A DNA stretch of 64,000 nt from the NCBI RefSeq assembly GCF_019316905.1, contig NZ_CP079216.1:2294001-2358000 (forward strand). The letters run 5' to 3'. The translations under genes were made by a program, and so were the position numbers. Numbering within the stretch: the first letter of the stretch is position 1; each line of letters begins with the position of its first letter. Below, piece by piece: positions 32,049 to 43,400 of this stretch. This DNA comes from Tessaracoccus palaemonis. Its GTDB lineage: Bacteria > Actinomycetota > Actinomycetes > Propionibacteriales > Propionibacteriaceae. The notes beneath the pieces are model-generated. The model had not been told where the DNA came from and ran no database searches. It saw only the letters and a program-made list of their open reading frames with translations.

Positions 32049-32540
32049 ATGGCTTCTGACAGCTCTTTCGACGTGGTGAGCAAGGTCGACCGACAGGAGG
32101 TCGACAACGCGCTCGGCCAGGCCGCGCGCGAGGTTGGCCAGCGCTTCGACTTCAAGAACACCGACGCGAGGATCGCCTGGTCGGGCGAGGCCATCGAGAT
32201 GCAGGCCGTCTCCGAGGAGCGCGTCAAGGCCGTACTCGACGTCTTCCAGACCAAGCTGATCCGCCGGGGGGTCTCGCTCAAGGCCCTGGATGCCGGCGAC
32301 CCGCGCCAGTCCGGCAAGCTGTGGAAGATCACGGCGACCACCAAGCAGGGCATCAAGACCGAGGACGCGAAGAAGATCTCGAAGCTGATCCGCGACGAGG
32401 GCCCCAAGGGCGTGAAGGCGCAGATCCAGGGCGAAGAGCTGCGCGTCTCCTCCAAGAGCCGCGACGACCTGCAGGCCGTCCAGAAGCTGATCACCGAGCA
32501 GGACTACGACTTCGCCGTCCAGTTCGTGAACTACCGCTGA
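32049..32540 (+). CDS. yajQ: YajQ family nucleotide-binding protein
   Basis: 163 residues, DUF520/YajQ family, starting [21 protein letters not shown]. Members bind cyclic-di-GMP or nucleic acids and have two RRM-like halves; the function in actinobacteria is not settled. Start ATG 32049 follows GGGAGGATGAACC. Single gene followed by an 830-bp repeat region. Confidence 0.93.
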   Translation: MASDSSFDVVSKVDRQEVDNALGQAAREVGQRFDFKNTDARIAWSGEAIEMQAVSEERVKAVLDVFQTKLIRRGVSLKALDAGDPRQSGKLWKITATTKQGIKTEDAKKISKLIRDEGPKGVKAQIQGEELRVSSKSRDDLQAVQKLITEQDYDFAVQFVNYR

Positions 32541-32554
32541 CGGGCCCCTTCCCA

Positions 32555-32648
32555 GACGCCAACGACAGTCACCGACGCCAACGATATTCGCGCGATTATC
32601 GTTGGCGTCTGTGCATATCCTTGGCGTCTGGGATACCTCGTTGGCGCC
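32555..32648. repeat. Family B array, copy B1
   Basis: GACGCCAACG occurs at 32555 and 32574, and its complement (C)GTTGGCGTC ends at 32609, 32628 and, as GTTGGCGCC, 32648. Spacing is 19, 19 and 20 bp. The centre, 32574-32609, is a near-perfect 36-bp palindrome. It starts 14 bp after the yajQ stop. Confidence 0.85.
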
Positions 32649-32840
32649 GGCGGTGGTGGGGCGGGTCGGCGCCGACCCCAGGCCAGAGCTGACCGCAGCC
32701 CCTGCCTCCGGCCGACCCCCTGCCCCCGGCCGGCCCCCGGCCCCCGGCCGGACCCCCCGGGGCCAGCGCCGTCCCCTACCCCCTACCCCAGTTCCCTGCG
32801 CCCGCCCACGTACCCTGCCCCAACTCGTCGCCCCTTCTCC

Positions 32841-32909
32841 GCACAACGATGCCTATTCCGGGGCCGCTGCAATATAGGCGCAGCAACGCCGAAATAGGCA
32901 TTGTTGTGC
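32841..32909. repeat. Family C nested palindrome, copy C1
   Basis: 69 bp. The ends GCACAACGATGCCTATT and AATAGGCATTGTTGTGC are complementary at 16 of 17 positions; an inner GCTGC...GCAGC hairpin lies between. Followed by GTGGGAGTCGAGCCG, which is shared with C2. Confidence 0.85.
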
Positions 32910-32987
32910 GTGGGAGTCGAGCCGGACAGGGGACCGTCACACCGCCCGGTCCCCCCGCCCGCTGCAACGGCCCCGCCCCGTTCTTCA

Positions 32988-33056
32988 GCACAAGAATGCG
33001 TATGCCGGGACCGCTGCAATATAGGCGCAGCAACGCCGAAATAGGCATTGTTGTGC
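32988..33056. repeat. Family C nested palindrome, copy C2
   Basis: 69 bp, 147 bp after C1, nearly identical over the last 55 bases and the 15 that follow. The left arm (GCACAAGAATGCGTATG) has diverged, so its outer stem is weaker than in C1. Confidence 0.85.
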
Positions 33057-33218
33057 GTGGGAGTCGAGCCGACACGACCGTAGGCGAGGGGCCGCGGCTC
33101 GGCCCGCTCGACAAACAAGCCTGGACTGGCTCGCCGCCGCCGAGGACGCCACCGACCTCGCTCGGTGCGGCCGACAACGCTCGGTGCTGTCGCCGCTCTG
33201 CCCTCCCCTGGGCTCCTA

Positions 33219-33364
33219 CCCTTCGCTGCGCTCAGGGCACCCCGCCAGGCCTGTGCTGAGCTTGCCGAAATGCTCGGCGATCCGGCTGAGTCCCTTCGCT
33301 GCATTCAGCGCGCCTCGCCAGGCCTGTGCTGAGCTTGTCGAAGTGCTCAACGACCCGACCGGGC
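33219..33364. repeat. 73-bp tandem duplication (family D)
   Basis: Two units (33219-33291 and 33292-33364) share CCCTTCGCTGC, GCCAGGCCTGTGCTGAGCTT and GTCGAAGTGCTC-like segments. The complement of the core, TTCGACAAGCTCAG, resembles a dispersed sequence I recall from many bacterial genomes; that resemblance is from memory, not a search. Confidence 0.75.
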
Positions 33365-33370
33365 GGATGC

Positions 33371-36088
<2,718 letters not shown>

Positions 36089-36219
36089 GATGACGGCTCC
36101 AGGTGTGGGTGGGGTCTCGCAGGCTCTCAAATCGTAGCGACCTGCCCAAACCACACCGCTGTTGTTCCCGCGCTGCTAGCCTGCCTGTGTTCCATGCCCC
36201 GATCCCCAGGCAGGTCCTG

Positions 36220-36747
36220 ATGACAGATCCGCAGCTGACCCTGCGGCCGGTGCGACTCTCCGACGCGGCCGCCACGCTCGATGCCTTCGGGTCCGACCCG
36301 TCGATGTCCCGCCAGGGCACGGTGACGTCGCTGGCTGAGGCCGAGGCCTACCTGTCGGGGCTGATCGACGACGAGCGCCAGCACCCGTTCGCCATCTGCG
36401 ACGGGGACCGCCTCGTCGGGCTGGTGTGCGTGACTCTCGACACGGTCAATCGGGTGGGCTGGTTCTGGTACTGGACCAACGCGTCGCACCGCGGCCGCGG
36501 CTGGGCCTCGACGTGCGCGACGGCGGTCGCCAACTGGGCGCTGTCGGCAGGCGGCTGCGAGCGCCTCGAACTCGGTCACCGGGCCGACAACCCGCTGTCC
36601 GGCAACGTCGCGGGACGGGCCGGATTCGTCCGCGAAGGCCGGGAGCGGGGCAAGTTCCTGATCGACGGACAGCGGGTCGACGTGCTGACCTACGGCCGCC
36701 TGGCGACCGATCCCTGGCCCGCCGCGACACTGGAGGTCTCCTGGTGA
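36220..36747 (+). CDS. GNAT family N-acetyltransferase
   Basis: 175 residues, RimJ/RimL-like. N-terminal LTLRPVRLSDAAATLDAF, acetyl-CoA loop NASHRGRGWASTCATA, and the C-terminal RADNPLSGNVAGRAGFVREG typical of the family. The start ATG 36220 lacks a strong ribosome binding site; TAGCCT at 36177-36182 is a possible -10. Its stop overlaps the start of the exonuclease gene (GTGA). Confidence 0.82.
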   Translation: MTDPQLTLRPVRLSDAAATLDAFGSDPSMSRQGTVTSLAEAEAYLSGLIDDERQHPFAICDGDRLVGLVCVTLDTVNRVGWFWYWTNASHRGRGWASTCATAVANWALSAGGCERLELGHRADNPLSGNVAGRAGFVREGRERGKFLIDGQRVDVLTYGRLATDPWPAATLEVSW

Positions 36748-37634
36748 GGCGCATCGGCACGCACAACGTCAACGGCATCCGGGCCGCGCTGCGGCGCGGC
36801 TTCGCCCCCTGGTGGGCGCAGACGAACGCCGACGTCATCGCCCTGCAGGAGGTCCGCTGCCGGGCCGACGACCTGCCGCTGGAGGCCTTCGCCGGCTACC
36901 ACGCGACGCTGGACACCGGCACGCTGGCCGGCCGCAACGGCGTGGCGGTCCTGACCCGCCAGGTCCCGACCGCGGTGAGGACGCTCGGCGGGGCCGTGAC
37001 GACCATCGACCCGCACGGGGCCCGGGAACACACCGAGGTCGACCGCCTCGTGAGCCGCGACCTCGCGCCGTTCGCGAGAGAGGGCCGCTACGTCGAGGTC
37101 GACCTGTCCGACACCCCGCTGACCGTCGCGTCGCTGTACCTCCCGAAGGGGGCCGCCTGGCCCTACGAGGACAACTCGCAGGAGAAGTACGACCGCAAGA
37201 TGCGCTTCATGCGAGGGCTGGCCCGGCTTCTGACAGTTTCCCGCCGACGGTCGGCCGCCGAGGGCCGCGAGTTCGTCGTGATGGGTGACTTCAACGTCGC
37301 CCACACGAAGCAGGACCTGCGCAACTGGCGCACCAACCAGAAGTCCGAGGGCTTCCTGCCCGAGGAGCGAGACTGGTTCGGCTCCATCACGGGCCCCCGC
37401 ACCCTTGTCGACGTGGTCCGCGCGCTCCACCCCGACGCCGACGGGCCGTACTCGTGGTGGTCATGGCGCGGGCAGGCCTTCGCCAACGACGCGGGCTGGC
37501 GGATCGACTACCATCTGGCCTCCCCCTCGCTGGCCAGATCGGCGACACACGCGTTCTCCGGGCGCGAGGCCAGCTACGAGGAACGGATCTCGGACCACTG
37601 CCCCGTCGTCGTGGACTACGCCGTCGGCGACTGA
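36744..37634 (+). CDS. xth: Exonuclease III / AP endonuclease
   Basis: Base-excision repair nuclease of the ExoIII family, 296 residues. Catalytic segments are present: HNVNGIRAA, ALQEVRC (metal Glu), MGDFNVAH (Asp/Asn), YSWWSWRG and the final SDHCPVVV (Asp-His). The start GTG 36744 follows GGAGG and overlaps the acetyltransferase stop. The 3' end overlaps the convergent mannosyltransferase gene by 19 bp. Confidence 0.92.
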   Translation: MRRIGTHNVNGIRAALRRGFAPWWAQTNADVIALQEVRCRADDLPLEAFAGYHATLDTGTLAGRNGVAVLTRQVPTAVRTLGGAVTTIDPHGAREHTEVDRLVSRDLAPFAREGRYVEVDLSDTPLTVASLYLPKGAAWPYEDNSQEKYDRKMRFMRGLARLLTVSRRRSAAEGREFVVMGDFNVAHTKQDLRNWRTNQKSEGFLPEERDWFGSITGPRTLVDVVRALHPDADGPYSWWSWRGQAFANDAGWRIDYHLASPSLARSATHAFSGREASYEERISDHCPVVVDYAVGD

Positions 37635-39124
37635 TCCTTCTCGCGCGGCCGGGGACCGTCCCCGCCGGCGTCCATCGGCTGGCTCAGCTCGTGCGTGTGC
37701 ATGGTCCAGTAGGCGGCGCCGAACAGGATCAGCACCATCATCCACGCCCCGTTGCGGATGCCGAAGTTCATCGCGTTGAACCCGAGCAGCACGACGGTGG
37801 CCACGATGGCCCCCCGCAGCGCGCGGGTCGACGGCTTCGTCATCGGCAGCAGGACGGCGCCCCACAGCAGATACCAGGAGTGCAGCGCCGGCACGCACAG
37901 CGCGAACCAGATGAACGAGTAGCTCAGGAAGTGCAGCGGCCGCCGGCCGAGGTGCCGATAGGCGAAGTGCACGATGCCGAGCACCGACATCACCGAGCCG
38001 ATGCCCTTGAGCGCCACGACGGCGGCGCGGCCCGTCGGGTCGCCGGTGATCCAGTTGACGGGGAACTGGATCAGGTAGCCGACGACCGTGAACGGGGAGA
38101 CCGTGTCGACCATGCCGGGCACGTTGATGGCGTTGATCCACCCGAAACCGAGCCCCGAGACCACCGAGATCGCGGCGAACACGGCCACCGCGACCGCCAG
38201 CGACGACAGGGCCCGCAGCGCGGCCCACGCGACGGCGCGGGGCCGCCAGGACGTCCAGGGTGCGACGAGGAACGGCAGCGCTACGGCCACCAGGAAGGCC
38301 GGCTGCTTGATGGAGGCGGCGACGCCGACCAGGATCGCGCCCAGCCACCAGCGGCGCATCTTCATCGTGACGAGGATGCCCGCCAGCATCAGCCCGGTCA
38401 TCTGCGCGTCGTTGTGTGCGCCGCCGATGAAGTCGATGACCAGGATGGGGTTGAGGACGGCGAACCAGCTCGCCGCCGCGGGGTCGACGCCCACGCGCTT
38501 GGCGATCCGCGGGACCGTGACGCCGATCAGGATGACCCCGATCAGCGCCGGCACACGCATCAGCACGGCAGACAGGTAGGGGTCGAAGCCGGCGAGGATC
38601 ACGATGCCGTGGCTCATCCACAGCGCGAGCGGGCCGTAGGGGGCGGTCGTCTCACGCCACACCCAGGCGACCTGGTCCGCGAAGTAGCCGGGCAGGATGC
38701 CGGGCCCTACCTGGTAGGGGTTCAGCCCGTTGTGGATCAGCCAGCCGTGGGCGGCATACGAGTAGGCGTCGTGCGAGAAGATCGGCGGCCCGACCAGCAT
38801 CGGAGCCGAGATGATGGCCAGCACCGCCCAGTGGCGCAGCTGCGGCGCGCCGGCCGCCCGCCGCCGCGCGGGGCGCAGCCGGAACCAGGACTCCAGCAGC
38901 AGCGACAGGCCGACGAGCGTCGCGATCGTGCCGACCCACTTGGTGGTGGCGCCGTCGATGCCGAGGTCACGCAGCACATCCCAGATGGGCGAGGCCTGCG
39001 GCAGGTACGCGGGGCTCAGCGATCCGAGAAGGATGCCGAGGCTGCCGAGGAAACCGACCCACACCGCGCGGGTCGAGGCGGCAAGCCTCAGGTCCTCCCA
39101 CGCCCGGGTCGCGAGGCTACGCAC
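37616..39124 (-). CDS. MptB-like alpha-1,6-mannosyltransferase (GT-C membrane enzyme)
   Basis: Polyprenol-phosphomannose-dependent mannosyltransferase family; about 502 residues with roughly a dozen transmembrane segments. The first loop carries FSHDAYSYAAHG, the acidic motif of GT-C enzymes. In Corynebacterineae MptA/MptB build the mannan core of lipomannan; here it would act on lipoglycan at the outer membrane face. Start choice is weak: GTG 39124 overlaps the upstream ferredoxin-like gene by 8 bp, TTG 39157 by 41 bp, and neither has a good ribosome binding site. Confidence 0.82.
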   Translation of the reverse strand: MRSLATRAWEDLRLAASTRAVWVGFLGSLGILLGSLSPAYLPQASPIWDVLRDLGIDGATTKWVGTIATLVGLSLLLESWFRLRPARRRAAGAPQLRHWAVLAIISAPMLVGPPIFSHDAYSYAAHGWLIHNGLNPYQVGPGILPGYFADQVAWVWRETTAPYGPLALWMSHGIVILAGFDPYLSAVLMRVPALIGVILIGVTVPRIAKRVGVDPAAASWFAVLNPILVIDFIGGAHNDAQMTGLMLAGILVTMKMRRWWLGAILVGVAASIKQPAFLVAVALPFLVAPWTSWRPRAVAWAALRALSSLAVAVAVFAAISVVSGLGFGWINAINVPGMVDTVSPFTVVGYLIQFPVNWITGDPTGRAAVVALKGIGSVMSVLGIVHFAYRHLGRRPLHFLSYSFIWFALCVPALHSWYLLWGAVLLPMTKPSTRALRGAIVATVVLLGFNAMNFGIRNGAWMMVLILFGAAYWTMHTHELSQPMDAGGDGPRPREKDQSPTA

Positions 39125-39431
39125 CGCCTCCGCCGAGCCGCTCCCTGCCGTGGGCAAGTTCAGCGAGCGAGGATGCGGGGGCGACGTGGGCGCCCGCCCA
39201 CTCCAGTGCGTCCGTAGGGCACTGCTCGATACAGACGCCGCAGTACATGCACAGCGACCAGTCGATCTCGAACGTGTCGAGCACGTTGTGGGTGCGGGGT
39301 CGGGCGCCGGGGGCAGGGATCGTCTGCTCCTGATGCGACGTGAGCGAGATGCACCACGTGGGGCATTCGCGAGCGCAGATCATGCAGGACGTGCAGAGGT
39401 CCTCGACGAGCTGGATGGAGCCGTGGATCAT
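39117..39431 (-). CDS. NuoI-like 2x[4Fe-4S] protein of an orphan complex I-like trio
   Basis: 104 residues with two full cluster motifs, CTSCMICARECP (C13, C16, C19, C23) and CMYCGVCIEQCP (C61, C64, C67, C71), resembling NuoI/HycF ferredoxin-like subunits but shorter. It is distinct from the real nuoI at 59322. Its ATG overlaps the stop of the NuoC-like gene (ATGA). No membrane segment. Third gene of a three-gene unit. Confidence 0.85.
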   Translation of the reverse strand: MIHGSIQLVEDLCTSCMICARECPTWCISLTSHQEQTIPAPGARPRTHNVLDTFEIDWSLCMYCGVCIEQCPTDALEWAGAHVAPASSLAELAHGRERLGGGGA

Positions 39432-39940
39432 CGTGACCTCCGGACGCGGGCACCCGTCGCGGACACCGCGATGTCCGCCGCCGTGGAGTCCGGCGCAGCC
39501 AGCACGGCGGGATCGGGGACGCCCGGCGGTACGAGCTTGCGTCGGCTGGGCGAGCTGCCGCGCTCGCCAGGCTCCAGGCCTCCGGGCCAGCTCGTGGTCT
39601 GCCGCTGCTCCAGCAGCACGTCCTTGCGCAGGGGGGCCGCGACGTCGCCGTGGTAGATCAGTGGCCGGTTGTCAGCGCCGTCGAATGTCACGCCGAAGAG
39701 GTCGTGCACCTGTCGTTGCAGCCACCCCGCCGCCGGGAGGAGGTGCGCGATCGACGGCAGCCTCGCGTCGCCACGGTCCACGGCCTCGTCGAGGGTGACG
39801 ATCCCGCCGCCGACGGGGTCGAGGAGGCGTGCGATGACGCGGATCTCATCGGAGGAGCCCACCTCGTCGACCGCGGTGAGGTCCAGCAGGAAGGTGTGGC
39901 CGTCGGCCCGCGCCGATTCGACGCGCTCGACCCAGCTCAT
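39428..39940 (-). CDS. NuoC-like (30-kDa) subunit of the orphan trio
   Basis: 170 residues. The segment GWLQRQVHDLFGVTFDG...PLIYHG...APLRKDVLL is the NuoC/HycE-N-terminal signature. The N-terminal part (LDLTAVDEVGSSDEIRV) fits the same domain. A Pro/Arg-rich tail of about 55 residues follows. Overlaps both neighbours by ATGA, so it is translationally coupled. No NuoD-like large subunit follows, unlike standard operons. Confidence 0.82.
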   Translation of the reverse strand: MSWVERVESARADGHTFLLDLTAVDEVGSSDEIRVIARLLDPVGGGIVTLDEAVDRGDARLPSIAHLLPAAGWLQRQVHDLFGVTFDGADNRPLIYHGDVAAPLRKDVLLEQRQTTSWPGGLEPGERGSSPSRRKLVPPGVPDPAVLAAPDSTAADIAVSATGARVRRSR

Positions 39941-40341
39941 GCGTCGGCCCTCTGCCTGCGGAGGTCGTCCAGGAGCCCGTCGAGCGCGGACGGCGGCGGC
40001 GGGCAGCCGGCGATGAAGTGGTCGACATCCACGAAGGACTCGGCGCCGCGCACCACCGCGTACGAGTCCCAGTAGGGCCCGCCGATGCAGGCGCAGGCCC
40101 CGAAGGCCACGACGACGGGGCGCCGGGGCAGGCTGTCGAGAGTGTGCCGGATGGCAGGGACCACCGGCTCGGTGATGGTGCCGGACAGCGTCACGACCAG
40201 CGTCGCGCCGTCGGGGACCGAGGCCGGGTCGATGCCGGGCCGGTCCCTCTCCGCAGCCTGCGTCTCCAGCGCGCAGCAGGCCAGCGGGACGTCGACGACG
40301 AAGACGCTGCCGTCGTCGAACCAGTCGCGTGCCACTGCCAT
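39937..40341 (-). CDS. NuoB-like [4Fe-4S] subunit of the orphan trio
   Basis: 134 residues. The N2-type cluster ligands are visible: adjacent C22-C23 in LACCALE, then GACACIGGPYWDSY (C85 with extra C83) and GCPPPP (C113). This is the NuoB/HycG/NADH-ubiquinone 20-kDa family. TAGACT (40349-40354) ends seven bases before the ATG and there is no ribosome binding site, suggesting a leaderless mRNA. First gene of the trio; its redox partner is unknown. Confidence 0.85.
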   Translation of the reverse strand: MAVARDWFDDGSVFVVDVPLACCALETQAAERDRPGIDPASVPDGATLVVTLSGTITEPVVPAIRHTLDSLPRRPVVVAFGACACIGGPYWDSYAVVRGAESFVDVDHFIAGCPPPPSALDGLLDDLRRQRADA

Positions 40342-40402
40342 GGCGGGCAGTCTACTTCGACCAGCACCGCTGCTCGATGACCGCCCCTCCGGGGTGAGGG
40401 CA

Positions 40403-40418
40403 TAGACTGGCGGGTCTG
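40403..40418 (+). promoter_or_regulatory. Probable -10 of the helicase gene
   Basis: TAGACT at 40403-40408 lies ten bases before the first ATG (40419). The same hexamer serves the divergent NuoB-like gene 49 bp away. The predicted leader is only a few bases. Confidence 0.4.
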
Positions 40419-43400
40419 ATGATGAACACCCCCTCCTGGGTCTCCGACGTGACCGACGCAGAGCTCAACCGTCGCTTCGGCGCGGCCACCGTGGCCCGAG
40501 GCCGCCAGTACGCCAGCCTGGGCAGGGTCAGCGCCGTCCGCTGCTCGGGCCCGGTGGCGACCGCCTCCGTACGGGGCAGCGGGTACCGCAGCTATCACAC
40601 GACGGTGGTGGGCGGCGACGGCGCCGACACTCTCGTGGCGACCTGCAGCTGCCCGGTGCGCAGCGACTGTAAGCACGCCGTCGCGGTCATCCTCGCCCTC
40701 CGATCCCCCGGCTCGCGCCCCGAGCAGGGCTGGCAGCAGGTGCTGGCGCCGTTCGCCTCGGCCCGTGACGAGGGGTCGCCACTGGCCCTGCTCGTGTCCG
40801 AGGAGGGGCCGAACCTGGTTCTGCGGCCGCTGCGGCCGGGGGCCCGCGACGCCTGGGTCCGCGCCGGGGCCTCCTGGGCGGATGTCGCGGGCGCACGCAC
40901 CGGATTCCTCGAGTCCCAGCGTGCCCCGATCGCGGAGCTGCACGAGGCAAGGGACCCTGGCTCCTTCGCCATGCGCTCCGACGTCATCGCGGTCGGGGAC
41001 CTGCTGCCCAGCGCCTGGCAGTCGCTGCAGCGCGCCGTCGAGGCGGGCGTTGTGCTGGTGGCCGGCACCTCCGCGTCCGGGCGCGACCTGCCGGAGCCGG
41101 TGCTGGCGACCTCCCCGCTCCGCCCGCTGGTCGACGTGGAGCGCGACGGCGAAGACCTGACGGTGCGGGCACTGATCGACTGGGACGGCACCCGCATCGA
41201 GTTGCCACGCAAGGGCCTGCTCGGCCGCCGGGCGCACGGTGCCTGGTTCGTGCATCACGACGCTCTGGTCCTCGGCCCGTTCGCAGGCCCCCTCTCCCCC
41301 GCCGTGCAGGGCCTGTTCCAGCACGGAACGGTGCGGGTCCCCGGCGCAGACATCGACGAGTTCGCCGTCGGCTACCTGCCCCGGGTGCGCCGCACCGTCG
41401 ACGTCGCGGTCGGCGAGGGCATCGACCTGCCGGCGGCCCATCCCCCGAGGCTCCTGTGTCGCGTCGACTTCCGCGAGAGGTCGGCGCATGTGCACTGGGG
41501 CTTCGTCTACCGGCTGGGCGAGCGCGTCCAGGAGGTCGGCCTGTCGGGGACCGACGAGCGGGCGCCACGCGACCCTGTCGCAGAGCGGTCCCTGATCGCC
41601 TCCGTGCCCGCCGGCGCGTGGGTCGAGACGTCGCCGGCCGGCCCGCAGCTTCGCCCGGCTTTCCTGACCGGACGCGCGCTGATCGACTTCGTCACTGACG
41701 CGCTGCCCGAGCTCAGGTCGCGCGACGAGGTCGACGTGCAGCTCAACCGCGAGCCTCCCGAGTTCCGCCGGGCCGAGGATGAGGCCGTCGTCCACCTGGC
41801 CGTCACCGAGTCGAGCGTCGGCGACTGGTTCGATCTCGGCGTCGACGTCCGCGTCGGCGAGGAGCGCGTGCCTCTTGCCGACCTCATCGCGGCGCTGACC
41901 GCCGGCGACGACCATCTGATGCTGTCGTCCGGCACGTGGTTCCCGTTGGACCAGCCCGAGCTGGCGGAGCTGCGCGCCCTCGTGGAGGAGGCCAGACTGC
42001 TCGTCGACTCCGACGGCGACACGTTCCGGCTCCGGCCGGAGCATGCCGGGCTCTGGGAGGAACTCGAGGAGCTCGGAGTCGTCACAGGGCAGGCGGACTC
42101 GTGGCGGCAGGCGGTGTCCGCGCTGCTGGATCCCGAGTCGCTGCCGGCCATCGAGGTGCCCGCCGGCCTCCAGGCTGAGCTCCGCCCGTATCAGGACACC
42201 GGATTCCAGTGGCTGAGCTTCCTGTTGTCCTCGCGGCTCGGCGGCATCCTCGCCGACGAGATGGGCCTGGGCAAGACCCTCCAGTCGCTCGCCCTCATCC
42301 TGTCGGCGAAGGACCGCGGCGAGCTGGACGGCCCCGTCCTGGTCGTCGCCCCGACGTCGGTCATCGGCACCTGGGTCTCGGAGGCAGCACGATTCACACC
42401 CGGGTTGAGGACGGTGGCTGTCACCGCCACGAAGGCCAAGCGGGGCACCGACCTGGCCGACGAGGTGGCCGGCGCCGACATCGTCGTCACGTCCTACACG
42501 CTGCTGCGGTTGGAGGCCGACCACTACCGCGCCGTCGAGTGGGGCGGGGTGCTGCTGGACGAGGCCCAGTTCGTCAAGAACCACGCCTCCAAGGCGTACC
42601 AGGCGGTGCGCAAGCTGCGGGCCCGCGTGAAGATCGCACTGACCGGCACACCGCTGGAGAACAACCTGATGGACCTGTGGTCGCTGCTGTCGATCACCGC
42701 TCCTGGCCTGTTCCCGGATCCCAAGGCGTTCACCACCGCGTACCGCCGCCCGATCGAGGGCGGCGACACCGACTCGCTGGCGCGCCTCCACCGTCGGATC
42801 CGGCCGCTGATCCTACGACGCACGAAGGCTGCGGTCGCGGAGGAACTGCCTCCGAAGCAGGAGCAGGTCGTGCCCGTCGAGCTCAGCCCGGCGCACCGCC
42901 GCACCTACGAAAGGCACCTTGCCCGCGAGCGACAGAAGGTGCTTGGCCTGGTCGGCGACCTCGGCCGCAACCGCATCACCATCCTTCGCTCGCTGACGCT
43001 GCTCAGGCAGCTCAGCCTCTCCCCCGCGCTGGTCGACGAGAATCAGCCGGCCGTGTCCGCGAAGATCGACGCCCTCGTCGAGATGCTCGACGAGATCGTC
43101 GCCGAGGGGCACCGCGCGCTGGTCTTCTCGCAGTTCACCAGCTTCCTCGCCCTCGTCAAGGAACGCTTCGACGAGGAGTCCATCGCCTACGAGTACCTCG
43201 ACGGCAGCACCCGCGACCGGGCCGCGACCATCGACGGATTCCGCAACGGCGAGGCGCCCGTGTTCCTCATCTCACTGAAGGCCGGCGGCTTCGGCCTCAC
43301 GCTGACGGAGGCGGACTACGTCTTCATCCTGGACCCGTGGTGGAACCCGGCCGCGGAGAACCAGGCCATCGACCGGACCCACCGCATCGGCCAGGACAAG

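Larger units (their letters stand above)
32541..33370. other. 830-bp non-coding stretch between convergent genes
   Basis: No convincing gene. It holds, in order, a family B palindrome array (32555-32648), a G/C-only tract rich in CCGGCC (about 32697-32762), two family C nested palindromes (32841-32909 and 32988-33056) and a 73-bp tandem duplication (33219-33364). Reading frames here follow the repeats and match no known protein. Confidence 0.7.

Noticed and set aside
32783-33304. Minus-strand frame with an internal repeat, suggesting a small repeat protein
   Set aside because: The repeat in the protein is just family C read through twice; no start signal or known domain.
40191-42791. An 866-codon minus-strand frame opposite the SNF2 helicase gene
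   Set aside because: The helicase frame has full motifs in order; the antisense frame has none.
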